DNA from: JANQFM01 sp035471925
GTDB taxonomy: Bacteria; Acidobacteriota; UBA6911; RPQK01; DATIPO01
Assembly (NCBI GenBank): GCA_035471925.1
Contig: DATIPO010000147.1
Span: forward strand, 1-64,000
Direction: 5' to 3'
Length of the DNA stretch: 64,000 nt
Position 1 is the first letter of the stretch. Every line of letters starts with the position of its first letter. Below, in pieces: positions 54,309 to 61,548 of the stretch. The notes below the pieces were generated by a model, which saw only the letters and a list, made by a program, of their open reading frames with translations, was not told where the DNA came from and made no database searches. Position numbers and translations under genes: made by a program.

Positions 54309-55025
54309 TTACTTCTTGGGCGGCCGCGAAGGACGCATCTCAATGCGGCTGGTCAAGCAGCGCGGATCCCGCTTGAGCGTGTCGAGAGTCACGTCGGCCA
54401 CGTCCTGGGCCGACAGCTTCCAACTGTGGCTTGCCGGAGCGCTGCCCCGGAACCAAGTCTCGACGCTGCCCGGCATCACGTAGGCCACCCGCACGCCGTC
54501 GTGGCGGACTTCCTGCATCAGGGCCTCGGAAAAGCCGATCAGGCCGAACTTGGAGGCATTGTAGGCGGCCCCGCCCGGAAAGGCGTTTTTGCCGGCCAAG
54601 CTGCCGATATTGATGATAAAGCTGTTGTCGTGCTTTTTGAGGTGGGGAAGGGCATAGTGGCAGCCGTAAAAGAGGCTGTCGAGATTGGTTTGCAGAGTCG
54701 TACGCCATTCCCCTACGCTAAGCTCTTCGACGTTCTTGAAGATGCCCAGGCCGGCATTGTTGATCAGGATCTCCAGTCCTTCGAACTCGGCCAACGCGAA
54801 CTCGATCAGGGCCTTGACCTGCTCGGCGTCGCGGACATCGCAAACACGTCCCGCCGCCGATCCCGGGCTGAGGGAGTTGAGTTGCTTGACGGTCGCTTCC
54901 ACCTCTTCGGCGGTACGCGCGGAAACGACCACCTTGGCCCCCTCCTTAATCAGACTTTCAGCGATTGCCCGTCCGATGCCTTTGGTGCTTCCAGTGACAA
55001 TGGCTCTTTTATCTTTCAATTTCAT
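54309..55025 (-). CDS. Short-chain dehydrogenase/reductase (SDR)
   Basis: 238-aa classical SDR with the cofactor motif TGSTKGIGRAIAES, NNAG in LINNAGLGIF, and the catalytic Ser-Tyr-Lys set in NIGSLAGKNAFPGGAAYNASKFGL. An Arg in VSARTAEE at the end of beta-2 suggests NADP(H) preference. The substrate is unknown; relatives include 3-oxoacyl-ACP reductases and sugar or steroid reductases. ATG 55025 gives the standard start (MKLKDKRAIVTG); the frame is open to 55055. It is divergent from lpxA. Confidence 0.9.
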   Translation of the reverse strand: MKLKDKRAIVTGSTKGIGRAIAESLIKEGAKVVVSARTAEEVEATVKQLNSLSPGSAAGRVCDVRDAEQVKALIEFALAEFEGLEILINNAGLGIFKNVEELSVGEWRTTLQTNLDSLFYGCHYALPHLKKHDNSFIINIGSLAGKNAFPGGAAYNASKFGLIGFSEALMQEVRHDGVRVAYVMPGSVETWFRGSAPASHSWKLSAQDVADVTLDTLKRDPRCLTSRIEMRPSRPPKK

Positions 55026-55142
55026 CGATATGATTCTCCAGGGAATGTCTGCCAAGAATGGGCAGACGCAGCTTTTCGATGTGCGTTACCATCATGACAG
55101 AAAAGACGCCGCTCCCCAAACTCGGGCGGCTGAAAATAGCCC

Positions 55143-55922
55143 ATGACTCAGCATTCCAAAACTCCGGAAATCCATCCAACAGCGCTGGTCGATTCGTCCT
55201 GCACATTGGGGAGGGGAACGCGGGTCGGCCCTTACGCCGTCATCGAAGCTGATGTCGAGATCGGCCGCGACTGCCGCATCGCCGCTCACGCCGTGCTCAA
55301 GCGCTACACCCGCATGGGGGACCGCAATCAAATCCACGAAGGCGCGGTTCTGGGAGGCGCGCCTCAAGATCTCAAATTCAAGGAGCGTCCCACCCATCTC
55401 TTCATCGGCGACGACAATGTCATCCGCGAAGGAGCGACCCTGCACCGGGCTTCCTCGGGCGAGGCCACCCGCATCGGCGACGGCAACTACCTGATGGCCT
55501 ACGTCCACGTGGCCCATGACTGCCTGCTGGGCGACAAAGTGATCATTGCCAACAACGTCTGTCTGGCCGGCCACATCGAGATCGGCGATCACGCCTTCAT
55601 CTCGGGTGGGGTTGTGATCCATCAGTTCACGCGCATCGGGCGCCGTTCAATGGTGGGAGGCAACGCCAAGGTCGTGCAGGACGTCCTGCCCTATTGCTTG
55701 GTGGACGGCATTCCGGCACGCACCCGCGCCCTCAACTTGGTGGGGCTGCGCAGGGCGGGGCTGAACGCCTCCCAACTGAAGCCGCTCAAAGAAGCCTACC
55801 GGATTCTCTTTTCCGACCACTCAGCGCTGGAGGTTCGCCTGCAGCGCTTGGGAAAGATCGATTCTCCCCGGGTGCGGCGCTTGGAGGAGTTCATCCGCTC
55901 TTCGCAGCGCGGCTTTTGTTAG
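55143..55922 (+). CDS. lpxA: UDP-N-acetylglucosamine acyltransferase
   Basis: 259-aa left-handed beta-helix enzyme that transfers a 3-hydroxyacyl chain from ACP to UDP-GlcNAc, the first step of lipid A synthesis. Hexapeptide repeats run from residue 13 (TALVDSSCTLGRGTRVGPYAVI) to about 190. The catalytic His125 is in VHVAHDCLLG at the same number as in E. coli. GGAPQDLKF and HRASSGEATRIG match the family substrate region, and the C-terminal helical domain is present. lpxC, fabZ and lpxB are not adjacent, unlike the common lpxD-fabZ-lpxA-lpxB cluster. Its last 32 bases overlap the convergent GNAT gene. Confidence 0.95.
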   Translation: MTQHSKTPEIHPTALVDSSCTLGRGTRVGPYAVIEADVEIGRDCRIAAHAVLKRYTRMGDRNQIHEGAVLGGAPQDLKFKERPTHLFIGDDNVIREGATLHRASSGEATRIGDGNYLMAYVHVAHDCLLGDKVIIANNVCLAGHIEIGDHAFISGGVVIHQFTRIGRRSMVGGNAKVVQDVLPYCLVDGIPARTRALNLVGLRRAGLNASQLKPLKEAYRILFSDHSALEVRLQRLGKIDSPRVRRLEEFIRSSQRGFC

Positions 55923-56862
55923 CGGCGGCCTCCCGGGTCCAGAGAAAGGCGTGAAAGGTCTTCTGCACCTCGAAGCCCATGCGCTCATAGAGGCGGTAGG
56001 CGCCCTGGTTGGCGGCCGACACCGAGAGGGTGACGCGCTTGAGTCCTTGACGGCGCGCCATGGCGAAGTAGCGGCGCATCAGGTAGCTGCCCACGCCCCG
56101 TCCCTGCCAGTCGCGCCGCACTGAAATTTGAGGAATCATTCCCGTTTCGGGAGAAATCAGGCTGGTCACCACCACGCCGCAGATCTCGCTGTGCTCGTCC
56201 AAGGCCACCAAGCTGGTTCCGGGCTGAAAGGTTCCGCAGCCGGGATTGTCGATGAGATTGCGCAGGAAGCGCGAACATCCCTCCAGCGACTGGTAGTCAA
56301 AGCAGAGATGAAAGTCAGGCGAGGAGCGGTAGCTGTCCTGAACCGTCCGGGCCGCCGATTCAAAGAAGCGGCGCTGCCACCGTTCGACCTGAAAGCCCCG
56401 CGCCTCTCCCACCTCCTCTTCGGATTGTGCGCGCAGGTCATAGGTCAGGAAATAGCGGGGCAAGGCCCGGAATCCGCGGGCCTCGAAGAGACTCTCCAGA
56501 GACTGATTGAAGGGGATGATCTGGCACTCGATGCGCTCCACCCGCGGATGTCCCGTCAAGGCCTCGAAGGCGGCGCTCAGGAGCTCCTGGTACCCTTCCA
56601 GGCTGGAATGACGGTCGGACATGAAGAGATCGCCGATGAATCCGACCGGGTGATTGGCGATGTAGTAGGTGTAGCCCACTACGTCTCCCCGACCGCTTTC
56701 CAGCACGTAGCCGGGCAAGCTCTGAGAACGGACAAACTTGCGGATCAATTGAGCCGAAGGACGGAAGTCCCAGTGCAGCTCGCGCTTCCAGCACTCGATC
56801 TCCTGGTCGAAGACGGGCTCCAGGCGTTGCAGGTCAGAAGGCTTTAGAACGGCCACGCGCAT
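55891..56862 (-). CDS. GNAT family N-acetyltransferase
   Basis: 323-aa protein made of two GNAT-like halves. The C-terminal half carries the acetyl-CoA loop RRDWQGRGVGSYLMRR and the final NQGAYRLYERMGFEV. The N-terminal half has a weaker FIGDLFMSDRHSSLEGYQELL and HPRVERIECQII. The substrate is unknown. The start has a TACAAT element seven bases upstream and no Shine-Dalgarno. The gene ends inside lpxA (convergent overlap) and is divergent from the penicillin-acylase-family gene, with only 81 bases between the two starts. Confidence 0.85.
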   Translation of the reverse strand: MRVAVLKPSDLQRLEPVFDQEIECWKRELHWDFRPSAQLIRKFVRSQSLPGYVLESGRGDVVGYTYYIANHPVGFIGDLFMSDRHSSLEGYQELLSAAFEALTGHPRVERIECQIIPFNQSLESLFEARGFRALPRYFLTYDLRAQSEEEVGEARGFQVERWQRRFFESAARTVQDSYRSSPDFHLCFDYQSLEGCSRFLRNLIDNPGCGTFQPGTSLVALDEHSEICGVVVTSLISPETGMIPQISVRRDWQGRGVGSYLMRRYFAMARRQGLKRVTLSVSAANQGAYRLYERMGFEVQKTFHAFLWTREAAANKSRAAKSG

Positions 56863-56869
56863 CTATCCT

Positions 56870-56875
56870 ATTGTA
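56870..56875 (-). promoter_or_regulatory. Leaderless-type -10 element of the GNAT gene
   Basis: The minus strand reads TACAAT seven bases before ATG 56862, with no ribosome-binding sequence. Confidence 0.45.
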
Positions 56876-56908
56876 GCGTCCGCCCCCGTTAAGATCCTGC
56901 CTTTCTCC

Positions 56909-56936
56909 TTGCAAAGCAAAAACGGTCGGCTAAGAT
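56909..56936 (+). promoter_or_regulatory. Leaderless promoter of the penicillin-acylase-family gene
   Basis: TTGCAA (56909-56914), 16 bases, TAAGAT (56931-56936), then seven bases to ATG 56944. It is the clearest case in the window where both hexamers are seen and transcription would start at the ATG. Confidence 0.6.
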
Positions 56937-56943
56937 AACAGCC

Positions 56944-59415
56944 ATGAAGCATCTGGGCAGGCGGTTTCTTGGGTTCCTCGGCATGGTGGCGCTCTTGCTG
57001 GCGGGGCATTCCTGCGGCCAGCGGGAGGAGAGTCCGGCTGAAACGCTGACAGCCCAAGGCTTGCTTGCGCCGGTGGAGATCATGACAGATCCCTGGGGCG
57101 TTTCCCACATCTACGCCTCCAACCAGCACGACCTCTTCTTCGCTCAGGGATACAATGCCGCCCGCGACCGGCTCTTCCAATTCGAGATATGGAGACGGAT
57201 GGCTACCGGAACCCTCAGCGAGGTCTTTGGAAAGCGCTTTCTGGAGCAGGACAAGGGCGCGCGGCTGCTGCGCCTGCGGGTGGACATCGAGGAGGAGATG
57301 GCCCACTACCATCCTCAGGGCCGGGAGATCATCCGGGCCTTCGTGGAGGGCGTCAACGCCTACGTCGACCGAGCCTTGAGCCGTCCTGAAGAGCTCCCCA
57401 TGGAATTCAGGCTGCTGGGCATCGAGCCGGGGCCGTGGACGCCCGAAGTCGTGGTTTCGCGCCACAACGGCCTCTTCCGCAACGCCGGCCTGGAGGTGGA
57501 ACTGGCGCAAGCCGTGGCCAAGGCCGGAAGCGAGGCTGTGAAGGAATTTGCCTACTTCGATCCGCCCGACCCCGAACTGACAGCGCCGGAGGGGATCGAT
57601 CTGGCAGTCATCAAGGAAGAGATCTTGGGGCTCTACCGGGCTTCCCGCCGACGTCCCCGGTTTCTTCCCCGGGACGTTGTTGATCCCGAGGCCCGCTCTC
57701 AAGAGCCAGACCCGGAGGCCCGCGGGGCAGCGGCGGAATGGCCCCTGGAGTTTCTATCCACTGCGGCCCGCCAGCGCGAGTTAGAGCGGGGAAGCAACAA
57801 CTGGGCGATTACGCCGGAGCGCAGCTCCACGGGAGCCGCCTTCCTGGCCAACGATCCCCACCGCTCCCTGCAGGCCCCTTCGCTGCGCTACTTCGTCCAT
57901 CTCAACGCTCCCGGATGGAACGTCATCGGGGGCGGCGAACCGGCCCTTCCAGGCGTCTCCATCGGACACAACGAGCACGGGGCCTGGGGACTGACGATCT
58001 TCAGCGTCGACCAGGAGGATCTCTACGTCTACGAGACCCACCCCGAAGACCCTCTGCGCTACCGCTACGGTCAGGGCTGGGAAGAGATGCGGGTCGAGGA
58101 GGAGGTCGTTCCCGTCAAAGGCCAGGAATCGAGGCGCGTCGAGCTCAAGTTCACCCGACACGGACCCGTGCTTTTCGAGGACCCCCAAAACCGCCGCGCC
58201 TATGCTCTGCGGGCGGCCTGGCTGGAGAAAGGCACGGCTCCCTACCTGGCTTCGCTGCGCATGGGCCAGGCCAAGTCGTGGCAGGAGTTTCGCCAGGCCT
58301 GTAGCTACTTCCTCACCCCCTCCGAGAACATGCTGTGGGCCGACCGGGAGGGCAACATCGGATGGCAGGCCACCGGCATCACGCCCCGCCGTCCCAACTG
58401 GAACGGGCTGCTTCCCGTCCCCGGCGACGGACGCTACGAGTGGGATGGCTACCTGCCCGTGCTCGATTTGCCCCACGACTCCAATCCGTCCTCGGGCTTC
58501 CTGGCGACAGCCAACGAAAACAACCTGCCCGAGGGTTACCGTCCGCTGGTGGGATGGAGATGGGCCGAACCCTTCCGCCGCCAGCGGCTGGAGGAGGTGC
58601 TTTCCGGCTCCCAAAAGCTGGGACTCGAGCAGATGCGCGACCTGCAGTTGGACTATCTGAGCATCCCCGCCCGCCAACTCACTCCCCTCTTGCTGGAGGC
58701 GGCCGGAGATTCGCCGTCGCAGGCTGACCAAAGCACCCCCAACTGGCAGAGGGCACTGGAGGCCCTGAAGGATTGGGACTATCGGATGACGGCTGATTCC
58801 CAAGCCGCCGCCGTCTACGCCCTCTTCGAACGAGACCTGCGCGCCCGGCTCGCCAAGAGTCTCTATCCCGAACTCATCAAGGAATTGGGGCCGCCCAATC
58901 TCTTCCAGACACTGCGATGGGTCACAGAGCCTCATCCCGACTTGGGCGCCAATCCCGTTGGGGCCCGCGATCGTTTGCTGCTTTCTGCCCTGAGCCAAGC
59001 ACTGCGAGAGCTGGCCAAGCGTATGGGAGACGATTTCTCGCAGTGGCGCTACGGAAGTCCCGACCTGCACCACGTGCAGATCGCCCATCCCCTCAGCAAA
59101 GCCTTGCGCAGGGACTTGGCCGAGCAATTCAATCACGGCGTCTTGCCGCGGGGAGGCAGCCGCCACACCGTCAACATGACCACCGGCAACGACAACCAGA
59201 CCTCGGGCGCCACCTTCCGCATTATCGCCGACCTCTCCGACTGGGACGCTTCGCTGGCCACCAACTCGCCGGGCCAGTCAGGTGACCCCTCCAGTCCTCA
59301 CTACGGCGACCTTTTCCTCCCCTGGGCCAACGGAGAATACTTCCCCCTCCTCTTCTCACGCTCTCAGGTAGAAGACCGCTCCCAGTCCAAACTCCTGCTC
59401 ACCCCCCGGGAGTGA
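56944..59415 (+). CDS. Penicillin acylase family (Ntn-hydrolase) enzyme
   Basis: 823-aa exported precursor. A signal with a possible lipid Cys24 is followed by the alpha chain, beginning VEIMTDPWGVSHIYASNQHDLFFAQGY. A spacer and the autocleavage site before Ser284 (GSNNWAITP), which becomes the nucleophile of the beta chain, come next. Family segments downstream include FLANDPHRSL, GHNEHGAWGLT, HGPVLFE, NMLWADREGNIGW and the Asn-containing TANENNLPEGY. Members cleave amide bonds of penicillins, N-acyl-homoserine lactones or acylated peptides; the substrate here is unknown. A long C-terminal part with HTVNMTTGNDNQTSGATFR completes the fold. The gene is monocistronic. Confidence 0.93.
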   Translation: MKHLGRRFLGFLGMVALLLAGHSCGQREESPAETLTAQGLLAPVEIMTDPWGVSHIYASNQHDLFFAQGYNAARDRLFQFEIWRRMATGTLSEVFGKRFLEQDKGARLLRLRVDIEEEMAHYHPQGREIIRAFVEGVNAYVDRALSRPEELPMEFRLLGIEPGPWTPEVVVSRHNGLFRNAGLEVELAQAVAKAGSEAVKEFAYFDPPDPELTAPEGIDLAVIKEEILGLYRASRRRPRFLPRDVVDPEARSQEPDPEARGAAAEWPLEFLSTAARQRELERGSNNWAITPERSSTGAAFLANDPHRSLQAPSLRYFVHLNAPGWNVIGGGEPALPGVSIGHNEHGAWGLTIFSVDQEDLYVYETHPEDPLRYRYGQGWEEMRVEEEVVPVKGQESRRVELKFTRHGPVLFEDPQNRRAYALRAAWLEKGTAPYLASLRMGQAKSWQEFRQACSYFLTPSENMLWADREGNIGWQATGITPRRPNWNGLLPVPGDGRYEWDGYLPVLDLPHDSNPSSGFLATANENNLPEGYRPLVGWRWAEPFRRQRLEEVLSGSQKLGLEQMRDLQLDYLSIPARQLTPLLLEAAGDSPSQADQSTPNWQRALEALKDWDYRMTADSQAAAVYALFERDLRARLAKSLYPELIKELGPPNLFQTLRWVTEPHPDLGANPVGARDRLLLSALSQALRELAKRMGDDFSQWRYGSPDLHHVQIAHPLSKALRRDLAEQFNHGVLPRGGSRHTVNMTTGNDNQTSGATFRIIADLSDWDASLATNSPGQSGDPSSPHYGDLFLPWANGEYFPLLFSRSQVEDRSQSKLLLTPRE

Positions 59416-59560
59416 GTCCGCGGCCCAGCCTGGAAAAATCTAACGATGCCTGGAACTCTTGCCCCCGGTCCGGTGACCAAACTAAACAGGAGCGCTCCTA
59501 AGAGTCAGCCATCGGGGAAGCCAGCGAGCCCTAGAGAGCACATATCAAGGAGCATGACCG

Positions 59561-60991
59561 ATGGCATTTCAGGACATCCCCCAGACCAACCGGCACGAGC
59601 GCCGAAATCCCACCACCTCAGTCCCAGACCTGCGTCGGACGGCTGAAGCCCCCTCATCGTGGAGAATGCCGCGAGGCGGATTCTACGCGGCGCTGATGGC
59701 GGTCCTGATGCTCATGCTGGCCTGCCAGAGCGAGCCAGCAGGACCCGAGTCGGCGTCTGCCGACGAACCCACCGAGGCCACCGCATTCCAGGATTTGGAA
59801 CAGCAACTGGACCAAGCCCGCAAAGAGCGCGACGAGGCCTTCGAGACGGCCCGGCTGCGCGGCCAGGATGCCCAGCGCCTGGTCACCGACTTCCTCAACC
59901 ACTACCAATGGCACAGCCTCTCCGAGCCCATGCGCGAGACGCTGAGCGGGCTGGGCATCAATCCCGAGCGGCCCGACAGCTATTTGGACGTGGACTCCAG
60001 CAAGCTGGTGCCGCTGGCCACCGTCCACGCTTTTTTTAAGGCCTACCCCTATCACACCCTGCCGCCCTCCTTGGCCCAGCGCTTTGAGGAAATGGGGATC
60101 GACCCCGAGAACCCCGAGAGCTATCTGGACGCCGACCTGGCCAAGTTCGCCCGGGTGACGGCTGATTTTGCCTGGGACTCCCACGTCTGGCAGGTCAAAG
60201 CCCAAAAGCTGGCCAACGAACGGGGGAAGGAAATCGACCATCTGAGCGAAGAAAACAGCCGCCTGGGACGCGACCTGCAAGCCTCCACGCACCGCATCAG
60301 CGCCCTCGACCGCGAAGTGGACGGGTTGGAACAGGCCCTCTCCAATGAGCGCCAGAGCCATTCCCGCACCCGCCAGTCCAAGCAGCAGGTGGAAGCCCGC
60401 TACGCCCACTTGCGCGAGCAGGCCTCAGCCGAACAGCGTCAGGCCCAGGCGCGGCTGGACTCGCTGAAAACAGAGAAGGCCCAGGTGGAGCGCCGGCTGG
60501 AGCTGGAAAAACGGGGCGAGCACTACCTCAACGCCGCCTTGGCCGCCGAGCGCCTGCTCGATCAGTACGAGCGCGTGTTGACCGAGATGGACCAGTACTA
60601 CCAGCGCCGTCTGCTCCTGGTCACCGACTTCGCCTACAAGGTCAACGACGACGGCTCAGTGACGGGAATCGACCAGAAAAAGGGCTTTGAGAACCATTCG
60701 GTGTGGGTGCGCAGCGAACCCGGCAAGGTGGAAGAGGAATACTTCAAGCGCCACTGGAAGGCCTTCCGCCACAATGTCAAACAAGCCATACGCACGGCCA
60801 AGAAAGCCCGCAAAAAGAGCGATTATCTCAACGCCAAAGACCTCAGCGGTCAGTTGGAAGAGATGCTGCGCCAGATCCCCGAGGAACTGTGGATCTCAGT
60901 CAAGACCCCAAGCGGAGGCAAGTACCGTCTCGACCTGACGCCTCAAGTCGACCCCCTGATGCAGCAACTCGACAACTGGCGCTCCCTCTAG
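59561..60991 (+). CDS. Coiled-coil lipoprotein-like protein with a tandem 47-residue repeat
   Basis: 476-aa protein of no family I recognise. After a polar 35-residue leader comes a hydrophobic segment with a lipobox (MLMLAC, Cys55) and a Thr/Glu/Ser linker. Two tandem repeats follow, offset by 47 residues: 111-154 (YQWHSLSEPMRETLSGLGIN...SYLDVD) and 159-201 (YPYHTLPPSLAQRFEEMGID...SYLDAD). A long coiled coil (about 205-320) and a C-terminal domain (about 330-476, RRLLLVTDFAYKVNDDGSVTG, KKARKKSDYL) complete it. ATG 59561 has AAGGAG eight bases upstream; ATG 59666 would give a normal lipoprotein signal. It should sit on the periplasmic face of a membrane. Confidence 0.75.
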   Translation: MAFQDIPQTNRHERRNPTTSVPDLRRTAEAPSSWRMPRGGFYAALMAVLMLMLACQSEPAGPESASADEPTEATAFQDLEQQLDQARKERDEAFETARLRGQDAQRLVTDFLNHYQWHSLSEPMRETLSGLGINPERPDSYLDVDSSKLVPLATVHAFFKAYPYHTLPPSLAQRFEEMGIDPENPESYLDADLAKFARVTADFAWDSHVWQVKAQKLANERGKEIDHLSEENSRLGRDLQASTHRISALDREVDGLEQALSNERQSHSRTRQSKQQVEARYAHLREQASAEQRQAQARLDSLKTEKAQVERRLELEKRGEHYLNAALAAERLLDQYERVLTEMDQYYQRRLLLVTDFAYKVNDDGSVTGIDQKKGFENHSVWVRSEPGKVEEEYFKRHWKAFRHNVKQAIRTAKKARKKSDYLNAKDLSGQLEEMLRQIPEELWISVKTPSGGKYRLDLTPQVDPLMQQLDNWRSL

Positions 60992-61548
60992 CCTGGCTGC
61001 GCCAGTTAATGGCCGGCTAGCTGCGCCAGTTAATGGCCGGCTAGCTGCGCCAGTCAATGGCCGGCTTCGCCGGGATGGGGGGCGGCGAGCGGCGTATCGC
61101 CTCTAGCTGCGCTAGTCAATGGCCGGCTTCGCCCGGATGGGGGGCGGCGAGCGGTGTATCGCCTTGTTCGACGCGATGCGAGCCCCGCCCCCCCGACCGT
61201 TCAAGGACGCGCACTTGGGCTCAGGGCTGGGGTGTTACGAAGTGAAAGCTCCTGCGCAAGTCAGGGAATCTTGGATGGGCTGGGTGGCCAATGCTGCGCA
61301 TCTTGAGGGGCTCCTCGTGTCAGCGTAGCCGCTTGCTCAGGTATTGAACCACTTGGGGTGCCCATCCTCGGACGCAGCGGCTCCAGCACCGCGCCGTGAT
61401 CCCCACCTGCCGCCGCGGGTCTTCGAGCCTGCGGCGGCGTCCTCTTTGAGAAAAACCAACTAAAAGGCCTGCTCCCCTCGTCTAATTGCAAAATCGGTCC
61501 TGGGCCGATGTCTTTTGCGACAGGGAAGACAGCAAAAGGGAGGGGATC
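60992..61548. other. Gene-free stretch with tandem repeats and a hairpin
   Basis: 557 bases without a supported gene. The first 175 bases are tandem repeats (separate entry). At 61409-61438 GCCGCCGC and GCGGCGGC arms can form a hairpin without a T-run. A GGAGGGG ribosome-binding sequence for the following permease ends the region. The small open frames across the repeats have no start signals and look accidental. Confidence 0.6.
60997..61165. repeat. Tandem hairpin-forming repeats (REP-like)
   Basis: Two exact 24-base units (60997-61020, 61021-61044; ctgcgccagttaatggccgg then ctag) are followed by two longer units of about 60 bases (61045-61106 and 61107-61165). The longer units begin with the same 24-base core (one or two changes). 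Each long unit contains CCGGC-TTC-GCCGG-like and GGCGA-TCGCC inverted repeats. The array starts right after a stop codon, a typical place for REP/BIME-like elements. Confidence 0.75.

Noticed and set aside
61057..61328. Small open frames starting MAGFA within the tandem repeats
   Set aside because: They begin inside repeat units, have no Shine-Dalgarno and no recognisable content.
61409..61438. GC-rich inverted repeat as an intrinsic terminator
   Set aside because: No T-run on either strand after the stem.
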